Of a stretch of DNA of 43,049 nucleotides, positions 1-8,804 are shown one piece after another. The DNA comes from Butyrivibrio sp. (GTDB lineage: Bacteria; Bacillota; Clostridia; Lachnospirales; Lachnospiraceae), in contig JAILBM010000062.1 in the NCBI GenBank assembly GCA_024680925.1, forward strand, positions 1 through 43,049, read 5' to 3'. The position numbers and the translations under genes are program-made. The notes under the pieces are model-generated. The model saw only the letters and a list, made by a program, of their open reading frames with translations, ran no database searches and was not told the origin of the DNA. Each line of letters begins with the position of its first letter. Position 1 is the stretch's first letter.

Positions 1-5
1 AATAT

Positions 6-141
6 AGAACAAAGAATGTCGCTTGCGACATTCTCGCGCCGAGCGCGGTTGCATTTATGCAACATTTACCTATCGCGCGAGTGCGCATCCTTAGCGGAGC
101 GTTTTTTATATCATAGGAAAGCAATTTCCTATGATATAAAA
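6..141 (+). repeat. Terminal multi-hairpin repeat, left copy
   Basis: These 136 bases match 42913-43048 exactly in inverted orientation. The element is a chain of palindromes: a 10-bp stem with a TT loop (13-22 with 25-34), a 7-bp stem with a TT loop (48-54 with 57-63) enclosed by a possible CTCGCGC/GCGCGAG pairing (33-39 with 75-81), and a 17-bp perfect stem with a GCAA loop (104-120 with 125-141). The first hundred bases are far more GC-rich than the rest of the window. There is no open frame of note and no transposase. I read it as a dispersed palindromic element, or a MITE-like or REP-like sequence, but the family is not recognised. Confidence 0.9.
104..141 (+). other. 17-bp hairpin with GCAA tetraloop inside the repeat
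   Basis: TTTTATATCATAGGAAA is followed by GCAA and then by its exact reverse complement. Transcribed rightward, this gives a long AU-rich stem capped by a GNRA-type loop; the opposite strand would have UUGC instead. The same hairpin sits at 42913-42950 in the right copy, reading leftward. It could act as a terminator or as a structured end of a repeat RNA. The structure is certain from the sequence; the role is not known. Confidence 0.7.
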
Positions 142-142
142 T

Positions 143-170
143 ATAGCCCGACTCTTTAGAGCCGGGCTAT
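143..170 (-). terminator. Rho-independent terminator of the minus-strand gene at 182-808
   Basis: ATAGCCCG-a-CTC is paired with GAG-c-CGGGCTAT around a TTTA loop. Read on the minus strand the hairpin begins 12 bases after the stop codon and is followed by a T-rich tail that runs into the terminal repeat. It would terminate the unknown gene before the repeat. Confidence 0.8.
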
Positions 171-181
171 TATTATGCCAG

Positions 182-808
182 TCAATCAACGTAATTGGTA
201 TTTTCTTTATACTTATCATAAATTTCTGCAAGATAAGTCTTGACCATTTCAATATTAGACATCTTACGAAGGTCATCATTGCCCATCTGAATGGCGATTT
301 CGTCTGCAAGAAGAAGCATATCATATACTGCAAGCTTGAATTCGTTTCTTGTTGATGCACCTACGTCTATTGACATAAGTGGTGTGCCAAGTTTCATAGT
401 AACATATTCATCAGCAATACCTGTTTCCATGATCATTGTTTCAGGATCAAAATTAACGTAAAGAATAAGCTTTTCTTTTTCGTGCTTTTTAAGAGTGAGA
501 GGTGTCTGATGACTCATTTCCATCCATTCGTAAAGGTCTGCAGTATCAGGATTTAAAAGATACTGTGTTACTTCCTCTCTGTGCTTTTCAATATATTGAA
601 GGTATTTGCTTGCATTAGGTCCGGCATAATTGCATTCAAGCTTAACACCATTTTCTGTCTTGGCGAGCTTACATTTTGATGCAACATCCTTGATCTTAAG
701 TGTTGTATCTGTGTTTCCGATTTGTTTAAATAAGCCTGTATCAGCTTCCTGTTTAAATTCCATATCCAGCTCCTGTTCTAAATCTTTGTTAACCATAAAA
801 TCAGACAT
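182..808 (-). CDS. Conserved-looking protein of unknown function
   Basis: I do not recognise this soluble protein of about 208 residues. It has no signal peptide, membrane segment or known motif; it is acidic with a mixed alpha/beta composition. The reading frame is open up to a TTG at 829, but that codon has no ribosome site. I chose the ATG at 808 (MSDFMVNKD); the ATG at 796 is equally possible. Neither has a clear Shine-Dalgarno sequence. An extended -10-like TGCTATACT lies directly before 808, which would leave the ATG at 796 almost leaderless. The gene is transcribed away from ftsK and ends at a good hairpin terminator. Long open frame, normal codon use and a terminator support a real gene. 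Confidence 0.7.
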   Translation of the reverse strand: MSDFMVNKDLEQELDMEFKQEADTGLFKQIGNTDTTLKIKDVASKCKLAKTENGVKLECNYAGPNASKYLQYIEKHREEVTQYLLNPDTADLYEWMEMSHQTPLTLKKHEKEKLILYVNFDPETMIMETGIADEYVTMKLGTPLMSIDVGASTRNEFKLAVYDMLLLADEIAIQMGNDDLRKMSNIEMVKTYLAEIYDKYKENTNYVD

Positions 809-935
809 AGTATAGCATAAAGGAACCAAAAATGATATACTTTTTAAGAGCTATAATTATGTGTCTGATTTTGACACTTAGGGGAAATTTTTTATTCGCA
901 GGTTAGAAACCTTTTTATTATGGAGGTTATTTGAC

Positions 936-971
936 ATGCGAGAATTTACAGATAGGTTGGGACTTTATTAA
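936..971 (+). CDS. 11-codon leader ORF in frame with ftsK
   Basis: ATG at 936 follows a strong GGAGG (922-926) at good spacing and encodes MREFTDRLGLY before a TAA at 969-971. The next codon is AAA and then the ftsK ATG at 975, so leader and ftsK are in the same frame, separated by one stop codon and one triplet. ftsK itself has only a weak ribosome site. The simplest reading is that ribosomes load at this leader and reinitiate at ftsK. The alternative is that FtsK once began at 936 and a nonsense codon now separates the first residues. Confidence 0.5.
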   Translation: MREFTDRLGLY

Positions 972-974
972 AAA

Positions 975-3887
975 ATGGCATCTAACAGGGGAAGATCAAA
1001 TTCAAAAAATTCAAAAAATTCAAGCAGAAAGAAAACAACAAGCAGAAAAAGACAAAGCAGCAGGGATGAATCTCTTGATTTTGCCGTAAGGAGTGAAGTT
1101 TATTTAATTTGCTTTTTATTATTGGCACTTTTTTTATTTATATGTAATTTCAGAGTTTGCGGAGCTTTTGGTAATGTGTTGAGCGATATAATGTTTGGTT
1201 TATTTGGACTTACCGCTTATATTGCTCCGATTGCAGGATTTATTTCCATAGGTCTTGCCATATCCAACGGCGGATCACCGGCAGCCGTAAGAAAGATTAC
1301 ATCGGGACTGGGCCTTGTCATGATCATCGGAATAGCGGCAGAGCTTTTGACCGGAAGACCATTTCAGGCAGAAAGCTATAACATTGCACAGATTTATACT
1401 CTTTCAAGTGAAAGCAGAAATGGTGGAGGTGCTATAGCAGGTTCAGTGGCCTATGCAGGAATTAAATATCTTTCTACTGCAGGGACAATTCTGGTTTTAT
1501 TTGCTCTTACAATTATCTGTCTTGTTCTTTTTACAGAAAAATCTTTTGTAAACGGACTTAAAAGGGGTGGAAAGAAAATTGCGGAACGCACCAGAGAGGA
1601 TGCGGATCTTTACAGAGAAAGAGCAGAAGAGAGAAGAATAAGACAGCAGGAAAAGAAACAGCGTCTTGAAGAAGAAAAGCGCCTTGCTCTTGAACAGAAG
1701 GAAGATGAAAAGATTCTTCGAATGGATAAAAAGGTTTCAGGAGTAATGCTGGATACCTCTCTTCAGGAAGATGAAAGTGAAGATAGCGAGGTATTGCCGC
1801 TTTCTGATATTAGTAGTGAAGAAAACAGAAATATTTTTATACCGGATGAAGACCAGATACATGATGATATTCACGAAATAACCCTTCAGCATTCTATGCA
1901 TACAGATGTTGAACCTGATGGACAGAGAGTTATACGTACAGAGCCGGTTATTCATACATATTACGGCGGCGAGGAAGAACCTTCTGTGACAGTTTCCGAT
2001 TCGCCTATATATATGCAGGAAAATGATGATAATTATCCTGAGGAACAGGAAGATTCATTTAGATATGAAGCTGATTCTTCTTATGACAAAGAATCTCCTT
2101 ATGAAAAAGAATCTTCTTATGAAGAGGAAGCTTCTGATGAAGGGGATATTTATAATGAACAATTTGAAGAGTCTGTCAATACACAGCAACCTGGTTCATC
2201 CTTTAGTGAAGAAGACTATGCTTCTATAAGTATTCATAAAGAAGGTGAAGATCTGGATGGTGATTATGTGGTTCATACCCAGGACTATATATCACAGACC
2301 AAAAAAAGTGATGATACCCAGAGCCGAGCTATGGTTAAAAAGCCTACAGACGCTGCTTTTGCTACAGGCAACGATATAGAGGGAGAAATTAAAAAGGAAG
2401 AGAAAAAGAAGCCTAAGAATTATGTTTTCCCACCGATATCTCTTTTGCAAAAGGGTGTTAAGAATAAAAATGATTCTACCAGAGCACTTAAGGAAACAGC
2501 TCTTAAATTACAGGAAACATTAAAAACCTTTGGAGTTAATGTTACAATAACCGACATAAGTCAGGGACCTGCAGTTACCAGATATGAACTTCAACCGGAA
2601 GCCGGAGTAAAGGTTAGTAAGATTGTAAGTCTTTCTGATGATATTAAGATGAATCTTGCTGCTACGGATATTCGTATTGAGGCACCGATACCGGGTAAGG
2701 CTGCAGTTGGAATAGAGGTTCCAAATAAGGAAAATACAATGGTTGCTTTCAGGGATCTTCTTGAAAGCGACGAGTATAAAAATTTTGATGCAAAGCTTAC
2801 CTTTGCAGTGGGTAAGGATATTGGCGGTAAGGTCGTGGTTACAGATATTGCCAAGATGCCTCATCTTCTTATTGCGGGATCAACAGGTTCGGGTAAGTCT
2901 GTTTGTATCAATACCATTATTATGAGTATTATATACAAATCTTCACCGGAAGATGTTAAGCTTATCCTGATAGATCCTAAGATAGTTGAACTTAGTGTTT
3001 ATAACGGCATACCGCATCTTCTTATACCTGTTGTTACAGATCCTAAAAAGGCTGCAGCTGCTCTTAACTGGGCAGTGGCTGAAATGACAGCAAGATATAA
3101 GAAATTTGCCGATGCAGGTGTAAGAGATTTAAAGGGCTATAATCAATATGCCAAGGCTCATCCTGAAGATGAGTCCATGGAGGTAATGCCACAGATACTT
3201 GTAATAGTAGATGAGCTGGCAGATCTTATGATGGTTTCTGCCAATGAAGTTGAGGAAGCTATATGCAGACTTACTCAGCTTGCCAGAGCTGCAGGTATTC
3301 ATCTTATAATTGCCACCCAGAGACCTTCGGTAGACGTAATCACAGGTCTTATTAAGGCTAATATGCCAAGTAGAATAGCCTTTGCTGTTTCAAGTGGCGT
3401 GGACTCCAGAACTATTCTGGATATGAACGGTGCCGAAAAGCTTTTGGGAAAAGGAGATATGCTTTTTGATCCGCAAGGATATCCTAAGCCTGCACGTATA
3501 CAGGGTGCATTTATTTCAGATAAAGAGGTTCAGGCTGTAACTGATTTCCTTAAAAAGCAGGCAGACAGTTTGGAATATAGTGAAGAAATTCAAAGTCAGA
3601 TTAGTTCATTTGAAAGTTCACCGGGAGGTGGCCAGGGTGGTGCCTCAGCAGGTGGAAATGATGTTGATGAGTATTTTGCAGAGGCCGGAAGGTTTATAAT
3701 AGAAAAAGATAAAGCTTCTATAGGAATGTTGCAAAGAGCATATAAAATTGGCTTTAACAGAGCAGCAAGAATTATGGATCAGCTTTGTGATGCAGGTGTA
3801 GTAGGTGCAGAGGAAGGTACCAAGCCTCGTAAAATACTTATGACTATGGATGAATTTGAGGGGTATCTGCAAAGCGCAAACGGGTAA
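975..3887 (+). CDS. ftsK: DNA translocase FtsK/SpoIIIE
   Basis: This membrane-anchored hexameric ATPase pumps chromosomal DNA through the closing septum. The 970-residue protein has a basic Ser/Lys/Arg-rich start, four hydrophobic segments (about 40-60, 69-97, 112-127, 166-186), a long charged linker to about residue 470 with short acidic SYEKE-like repeats near 366-388, then the motor. Walker A is GSTGSGKS near 635-642 and Walker B is the [11 protein letters not shown] segment. The C-terminal 70 residues are the winged-helix gamma domain ([12 protein letters not shown] onward) that reads polar DNA motifs. Length and order are those of the clostridial family. The ATG at 975 lacks a strong ribosome site of its own, and translation probably depends on the leader ORF just upstream. 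fhs follows after 15 bases. Confidence 0.96.
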   Translation: MASNRGRSNSKNSKNSSRKKTTSRKRQSSRDESLDFAVRSEVYLICFLLLALFLFICNFRVCGAFGNVLSDIMFGLFGLTAYIAPIAGFISIGLAISNGGSPAAVRKITSGLGLVMIIGIAAELLTGRPFQAESYNIAQIYTLSSESRNGGGAIAGSVAYAGIKYLSTAGTILVLFALTIICLVLFTEKSFVNGLKRGGKKIAERTREDADLYRERAEERRIRQQEKKQRLEEEKRLALEQKEDEKILRMDKKVSGVMLDTSLQEDESEDSEVLPLSDISSEENRNIFIPDEDQIHDDIHEITLQHSMHTDVEPDGQRVIRTEPVIHTYYGGEEEPSVTVSDSPIYMQENDDNYPEEQEDSFRYEADSSYDKESPYEKESSYEEEASDEGDIYNEQFEESVNTQQPGSSFSEEDYASISIHKEGEDLDGDYVVHTQDYISQTKKSDDTQSRAMVKKPTDAAFATGNDIEGEIKKEEKKKPKNYVFPPISLLQKGVKNKNDSTRALKETALKLQETLKTFGVNVTITDISQGPAVTRYELQPEAGVKVSKIVSLSDDIKMNLAATDIRIEAPIPGKAAVGIEVPNKENTMVAFRDLLESDEYKNFDAKLTFAVGKDIGGKVVVTDIAKMPHLLIAGSTGSGKSVCINTIIMSIIYKSSPEDVKLILIDPKIVELSVYNGIPHLLIPVVTDPKKAAAALNWAVAEMTARYKKFADAGVRDLKGYNQYAKAHPEDESMEVMPQILVIVDELADLMMVSANEVEEAICRLTQLARAAGIHLIIATQRPSVDVITGLIKANMPSRIAFAVSSGVDSRTILDMNGAEKLLGKGDMLFDPQGYPKPARIQGAFISDKEVQAVTDFLKKQADSLEYSEEIQSQISSFESSPGGGQGGASAGGNDVDEYFAEAGRFIIEKDKASIGMLQRAYKIGFNRAARIMDQLCDAGVVGAEEGTKPRKILMTMDEFEGYLQSANG

Positions 3888-3902
3888 AGGAGAACGCAAG
3901 CT

Positions 3903-5573
3903 ATGAAAACAGATATTGAAATCGCACAGGAAACTGTGATGCAGCCTATAAAAGAGGTTGCTGCAAAACTTGGTATGACAGAGGATGATATCGAATTATA
4001 TGGCAAATATAAGGCAAAGATATCAGAAGAGTATCTTAGAAAGTTACCAAAGGATAAGGATGGCAAGCTTATTCTTGTAACTGCCATTAATCCCACTCCT
4101 GCAGGAGAAGGCAAGACTACAGTAAGTGTCGGTCTGGGAGATGCATTGTCACGTCTTGGTAAGAAAACAGTTATTGCACTTCGTGAGCCTTCACTTGGAC
4201 CATGTTTTGGTGTAAAGGGCGGTGCAGCCGGCGGTGGATATTCACAGGTTGTTCCTATGGAGGATATAAATCTTCATTTTACAGGAGATTTCCATGCTAT
4301 TACCTCAGCTAACAATCTTCTCGCCGCTATTTTGGATAATCATATTCAACAGGGCAATGAACTTGGCATTGATACCAGACAGGTTGTATGGAAAAGATGC
4401 GAGGATATGAATGACAGAGTCCTTAGAAATATTGTAGTGGGACTTGGTAACAAGATGGACGGAGTAGTAAGAGAGGATCATTTTGTTATTACAGTAGCTT
4501 CTGAGATAATGGCTATCCTTTGTCTTGCAACTGATATGCAGGATCTTAAGAAGAGACTTTCAAATATTATCGTGGCTTATAATTTTAAGGGTGAGCCTGT
4601 TACAGCTAAGGAACTTAATGCTGTTGGTGCCATGGCTGCTTTGTTAAAGGATGCCATTAAACCTAATATAGTACAGACACTGGAACATACTCCTGTAATT
4701 ATTCATGGAGGACCGTTTGCGAATATAGCTCATGGTTGTAACTCAGTAAGAGCTACTAAGGCAGCCCTAGCTCTTGGAGATTATGTTGTTACAGAGGCAG
4801 GCTTTGGTGCTGATCTTGGTGCAGAAAAGTTCCTTGATATTAAGTCAAGAATTGCAAATCTCCACCCTGCTGCTGTAGTGCTGGTAGCAACAATCAGAGC
4901 TCTTAAATATAATGGCGGAGTTCCAAAGGATGAACTTAATAATGAAAATCTTGATGCTTTGAAAAAAGGTATTGTTAACCTTGAAAAGCACATAGAAAAT
5001 ATTCAGAAATTTAAAGTACCTGTAGTAGTTACACTAAATTCTTTTGTTTCAGATACTGAAAAAGAAATTGAATTTGTATCTGAATTCTGTAAGTCCAAGG
5101 ATTGCGAGTTTGCACTGGCAAATGTATGGGCTAAAGGCGGCGAAGGTGGTGTAGAACTTGCAAAGAAGGTTCTTTATACTATTGAAAATAAGGAAAGTAA
5201 CTATACACCTATCTACTCTACAGAGCTTTCAATCAAGGAAAAAATCAAGACCATTGCAACAGAAATTTATGGGGCAGGTGATGTAAGCTATACAGCTGCT
5301 GCTAATAAGCAAATTGCAAATCTTGAAAAGCTTGGTTTTGCCAATACTCCTATTTGTATGGCTAAAACACAGTATTCTCTTTCAGATGATGCTTCAAAAC
5401 TTGGTAGACCTGAAGGCTTTACTCTTGGAGTAAGAGAAGTATATGTTTCTGCCGGAGCAGGCTTTGTGGTTGTACTTACAGGAAGTATTGCAACTATGCC
5501 TGGACTTCCAAAAGCACCTGCTGCTTACAGAATAGATGTAGATGAAGAGGGAAAAATCACAGGATTATTCTGA
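3903..5573 (+). CDS. fhs: Formate-tetrahydrofolate ligase
   Basis: The enzyme makes 10-formyl-THF from formate, THF and ATP, the entry point of formate into the C1 pool. At 556 residues it has the normal length. The P-loop-like [10 protein letters not shown] lies near residue 64-73, followed by the conserved GLGDAL, the [14 protein letters not shown] segment and the C-terminal [10 protein letters not shown] motif of the family. An AAGGAG at 3887-3892, overlapping the ftsK stop, serves the ATG. folD follows after 37 bases, so the two C1 enzymes are very likely cotranscribed, perhaps with ftsK. In a clostridial anaerobe it can supply formyl groups for purines and initiator tRNA or run in reverse to make ATP. 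Confidence 0.97.
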   Translation: MKTDIEIAQETVMQPIKEVAAKLGMTEDDIELYGKYKAKISEEYLRKLPKDKDGKLILVTAINPTPAGEGKTTVSVGLGDALSRLGKKTVIALREPSLGPCFGVKGGAAGGGYSQVVPMEDINLHFTGDFHAITSANNLLAAILDNHIQQGNELGIDTRQVVWKRCEDMNDRVLRNIVVGLGNKMDGVVREDHFVITVASEIMAILCLATDMQDLKKRLSNIIVAYNFKGEPVTAKELNAVGAMAALLKDAIKPNIVQTLEHTPVIIHGGPFANIAHGCNSVRATKAALALGDYVVTEAGFGADLGAEKFLDIKSRIANLHPAAVVLVATIRALKYNGGVPKDELNNENLDALKKGIVNLEKHIENIQKFKVPVVVTLNSFVSDTEKEIEFVSEFCKSKDCEFALANVWAKGGEGGVELAKKVLYTIENKESNYTPIYSTELSIKEKIKTIATEIYGAGDVSYTAAANKQIANLEKLGFANTPICMAKTQYSLSDDASKLGRPEGFTLGVREVYVSAGAGFVVVLTGSIATMPGLPKAPAAYRIDVDEEGKITGLF

Positions 5574-5610
5574 TATCAGTTAAAACAAAATACATGCATA
5601 GGAGAACAAA

Positions 5611-6474
5611 ATGGGAGCACAGTTAATTGACGGAAAGCTTATATCTACTCAGATCAAGGATGAATTAAAGGAAAAAACAGATAAGCTTGTTGCTGAAGGA
5701 AAAAGGGTTCCAACCCTTGCAGTCATCCTTGTGGGAGCAGATCCTGCTTCACAGGTTTATGTAAGAAATAAAAAGAAAGCCTGTGAGTACATTGGATATA
5801 AGTCACTTTCCTATGAGCTTGATGAGCATATAACTCAGGATGAGCTGTTAGAGCTTATAGATAAGCTCAATAAAGATGAGGAAGTAGACGGAATTCTTGT
5901 ACAGATGCCTGTACCTAAACATATTGATGATAAGGCTGTTATAGAAGCAATTGACCCGGGAAAGGATGTTGACGGTTTTCATCCTATGAACGTTGGAGCT
6001 TTATGCACAGGGGAAAAAGGCTTTGTTTCCTGTACACCTGCCGGTATCATACAGCTTCTTAAACGATCAAATGTAGATATTTCAGGTAAGGAATGCGTTA
6101 TCGTGGGAAGAAGCAATATTGTGGGTAAGCCCATGATGATGCTTATGCTTAGAGAAAATGCCACAGTAACTGTTACACATTCCAGAACAAAAGACATTGC
6201 AGAAGTTTGTAAAAGAGCGGATATACTTATCGTTGCTATAGGTAAAGCGCGTTTTGTTACAAAGGATTTTGTAAAAGAAGGTGCTGTTGTCATCGATGTG
6301 GGAATTAACAGAAATGCTGAAACAGGAAAGCTTTGCGGAGATGTGGCTTTTGATGAAGTTTCTGAAATCGCATCTATGATCACTCCTGTTCCGGGCGGTG
6401 TTGGTCCTATGACTATTGCCATGCTTATGAACAACTGTTTTGAAGCTTATGAAATGCATGAAGCCAATAGATAA
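5611..6474 (+). CDS. folD: Bifunctional methylene-THF dehydrogenase / methenyl-THF cyclohydrolase
   Basis: FolD interconverts methylene-, methenyl- and 10-formyl-THF with NADP(H), the step after Fhs. The 287 residues include the catalytic YVRNKKKACEYIG segment (Tyr and Lys of the active site, about 50-62), the DGILVQMPVPKH motif near 97-108, the DVDGFHPMN motif, the nucleotide-binding VIVGRSNIVGKP segment near 163-174 and the C-terminal PVPGGVGPMTIAML. An AGGAG lies just before the ATG. Pairing with fhs directly upstream is a common arrangement. A 5-formyl-THF cyclo-ligase elsewhere in this window completes a folate-C1 set. Confidence 0.97.
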   Translation: MGAQLIDGKLISTQIKDELKEKTDKLVAEGKRVPTLAVILVGADPASQVYVRNKKKACEYIGYKSLSYELDEHITQDELLELIDKLNKDEEVDGILVQMPVPKHIDDKAVIEAIDPGKDVDGFHPMNVGALCTGEKGFVSCTPAGIIQLLKRSNVDISGKECVIVGRSNIVGKPMMMLMLRENATVTVTHSRTKDIAEVCKRADILIVAIGKARFVTKDFVKEGAVVIDVGINRNAETGKLCGDVAFDEVSEIASMITPVPGGVGPMTIAMLMNNCFEAYEMHEANR

Positions 6475-6512
6475 AAATCAGATATAAATACTCAAAAGCA
6501 AGGGTGTCACTT

Positions 6513-7694
6513 ATGAAATGTCCAAATTGCGGTGCTGAGATTCCTGATGATTATATGTATTGCGGCAAATGTGGTACTGAAATACATATTGTTCCGGAAT
6601 TCGATCCTGAAGTTGAAAACAAAATAAATGAAACTCTTTTTGACCTGGCCAAAGATATGTGGAAAAGCGAAGAGAAAGAGATAAAATCATCTCTTTCTCA
6701 TAAAAAAAGCCTTTTTAATCATAAAAATGGTGCTTTTATTTTTACCATTGCTACCTTTGGCTTTTTTGGCATGCTTTTGATTGCTGTAGTTGTTGTGTTT
6801 TTTAATGGTGGATTCGATGCTGATTCTGATGTGGCAGCCAACAGTTCAATATCGGTTGAGTATGTTGAAGATGATGTTATATCAAATCTTATTACATCAC
6901 CTGTTTTTTCCTATAGTGGCGGCGAATACGAGGAGGCAATAGAAATAAGCATTACCTCCGGAGAAAATGCAGATATTTACTATACCGTTAACGGTGATCC
7001 TGCCGATAATAGCAGTATTTTATATGAATCGCCAATAATTCTTGCAGATGATGGTGAGTATATAATCAGTGCAATTGCCATCGATGAAAACGGAAATAAA
7101 AGCGAAGTTGTTTCTGAAACCTATACTATAGAAATTGCCTGTCCTTCTGCACCTGTGGTTGTTGAACAAAGCGGAGAATATTCTCAGAATACCATGATAG
7201 TGGTGGTTCCCATAGAAAACTGCACCATATATTATACCACGGACGGAACTGAGCCTACATCTTCCTCAAAGATATATACATCACCTATTTCAATGCCGAT
7301 AGGAACAAGTCATTATGCCTTTGTTGCCGTGGATCAGGAAAATAATTACAGTGAGATTACCTACAGAGATTATCATCTGATCTATACAAGACTTGTATCT
7401 ACAGATCAGGCTATATCCAATGTAATAAATGTTATGGTTAAGCTCAAGAATCTGATCAATTCCGATGGTGAAGTAATAGGTCTTGGGGGGTATCATTATT
7501 ATGAATATGATTCAACCATAGAAATAGATGGTTCCGGTGAGTATTATGTCATTGTGGAAAAGCATATGAACAACGATGGCTCTAATTACTCTACAGGTTT
7601 ATTATATGCAGTAAATACCAATGATGGTACTGTAAGCAGACTCGGTTATGATTCCAGCGGAAAATATACGCTAATCACTCTTTCCAACAGGTAA
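6513..7694 (+). CDS. Zinc-ribbon membrane protein with tandem chitobiase-C-like domains
   Basis: No function is assigned. The 393-residue protein starts with a zinc ribbon (Cys3, Cys6, Cys17, Cys20), has a charged linker, one membrane helix at about 73-97, and then an outside part. Residues about 128-200 and 212-290 look like two beta-sandwich copies of the chitobiase/beta-hexosaminidase C-terminal type: each carries an IYYT-nGD/TDGT-EPxxSS-xIYxSPI core followed by an AIAIDENGNKSE or AVDQENNYSE strand. The last 100 residues are not recognised. I chose the ATG at 6513 because the protein then begins MKCPNCG and an AAGG sits 9 bases upstream; a GTG at 6504 is in frame but overlaps that site. 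It lies 38 bases after folD and could be read through from it. Confidence 0.85.
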   Translation: MKCPNCGAEIPDDYMYCGKCGTEIHIVPEFDPEVENKINETLFDLAKDMWKSEEKEIKSSLSHKKSLFNHKNGAFIFTIATFGFFGMLLIAVVVVFFNGGFDADSDVAANSSISVEYVEDDVISNLITSPVFSYSGGEYEEAIEISITSGENADIYYTVNGDPADNSSILYESPIILADDGEYIISAIAIDENGNKSEVVSETYTIEIACPSAPVVVEQSGEYSQNTMIVVVPIENCTIYYTTDGTEPTSSSKIYTSPISMPIGTSHYAFVAVDQENNYSEITYRDYHLIYTRLVSTDQAISNVINVMVKLKNLINSDGEVIGLGGYHYYEYDSTIEIDGSGEYYVIVEKHMNNDGSNYSTGLLYAVNTNDGTVSRLGYDSSGKYTLITLSNR

Positions 7695-7738
7695 AAGAGT
7701 ATTTCGAAAAACACTTTAATGATTTAAAGAATTAAATC

Positions 7739-7767
7739 TTGAAATTATCTTGTTTTCAAGTTATATT
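7739..7767 (+). promoter_or_regulatory. Promoter for nfnAB
   Basis: TTGAAA (7739-7744), a 17-base spacer and TATATT (7762-7767) resemble a housekeeping sigma promoter. The start would lie near 7774, leaving a leader of about 97 bases before nfnA. A weak AT-rich inverted repeat, CTTGAAA/TTTCAAG (7738-7744 with 7754-7760), overlaps it and may double as a poor terminator for the upstream gene. Confidence 0.55.
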
Positions 7768-7870
7768 ATTTTTATTGTATGTTACTATTTAATGGCTATG
7801 GGATTATTGAAACTATAATATTATCCTGGTGGTAATATATATTATTTAAAGCATATTCAGGAGGAGTAAG

Positions 7871-8746
7871 ATGTTTAGGATTTTAGAGGCTAAAGAGCTG
7901 ACAACCAATATTATTCAGATGGTTGTGGAAGCACCAAGGGTAGCACATTCATGTCTGCCGGGTCAGTTCCTTATTGTAAGAGTTGATCCTGATGGAGAAA
8001 GAATTCCCCTTACAATCTGTGATTACGATCGAGAGAAAGGAACTGTAGAAATTGTAGTTCAGGCAGTCGGTGCTGAATCTTACAAACTTTCTACACTTAA
8101 AGCCGGAGATTCATTTACAGATGTAGTCGGACCTCTTGGAAAGCCATCAGAGCTTTGCGAGATGTCAGAGGAAGAGTTAAAGAAAAAGAAGATTGTGTTT
8201 ATTGCCGGTGGTGTTGGTACAGCTCCTGTTTATCCTCAGGCTAAGTGGCTTAAGGAAAGAGGAGTGGACTGCGATGTAATTATTGGTGCAAGAACTAAAG
8301 ATCTTGTAATTCTTGAGGATAGATTTAAACAGGTTTCAAATCTTATAGTTACTACAGATGACGGTTCCTATGGAAGAACAGGTAATGTTACTGTTTGTCT
8401 TCAGGATTTATGGAATGAAGGCAACAAGTATGACCTTTGCATAGCTATCGGACCTATGATAATGATGAAATTCGTTTGCAAACTGACTAAGGAACTTAAC
8501 ATTCCTACAGTTGTAAGCATGAACCCGATTATGGTTGATGGAACAGGTATGTGTGGCGCATGCAGACTTACAGTTGGCGGCGAAGTTAAATTTGCTTGTG
8601 TTGATGGACCTGAGTTCGATGGACACCTTGTTGACTTTGACCAGGCTATGAACCGTATGAAGCTTTATAAAACAGAAGAAGGCAGATTATACCTTGAAGC
8701 CAAAGAGGGTGATACTCACCACGGTGGATGCGGACACTGCAACTGA
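7871..8746 (+). CDS. nfnA: NADH-dependent ferredoxin:NADP+ oxidoreductase, subunit A
   Basis: NfnA is the small flavoprotein of the electron-bifurcating NfnAB complex, which couples ferredoxin and NADH to NADP+. The 291 residues have a ferredoxin-reductase-like fold: an FAD-binding barrel with a RIPLTICDYD motif near 53-62, an NAD-binding segment with FIAGGVGTAPVYPQ near 113-126, and a C-terminal [2Fe-2S] site with Asp223, Cys228, Cys231 and Cys243, the spacing known for NfnA. The family is often labelled sulfide/dihydroorotate dehydrogenase-like. It begins after AGGAGGAG and is followed 58 bases later by nfnB; the pair is what makes the Nfn assignment better than PyrK or SudB. Confidence 0.9.
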   Translation: MFRILEAKELTTNIIQMVVEAPRVAHSCLPGQFLIVRVDPDGERIPLTICDYDREKGTVEIVVQAVGAESYKLSTLKAGDSFTDVVGPLGKPSELCEMSEEELKKKKIVFIAGGVGTAPVYPQAKWLKERGVDCDVIIGARTKDLVILEDRFKQVSNLIVTTDDGSYGRTGNVTVCLQDLWNEGNKYDLCIAIGPMIMMKFVCKLTKELNIPTVVSMNPIMVDGTGMCGACRLTVGGEVKFACVDGPEFDGHLVDFDQAMNRMKLYKTEEGRLYLEAKEGDTHHGGCGHCN

Positions 8747-8804
8747 TTTTGTAATTTATAATCGATGAGCTTTATGTTTATCATTGCATAGATGGGAGAT
8801 AACT

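Noticed and set aside
2023-2229. Separate small gene or repeat array in the ftsK linker
   Set aside because: The short repeats are in frame with FtsK and fit its variable acidic linker; the alternative frames have no ribosome site.
8784-8804. Upstream TTG start for nfnB
   Set aside because: It lies before the GGGAG ribosome site, which is well spaced to the ATG at 8805.
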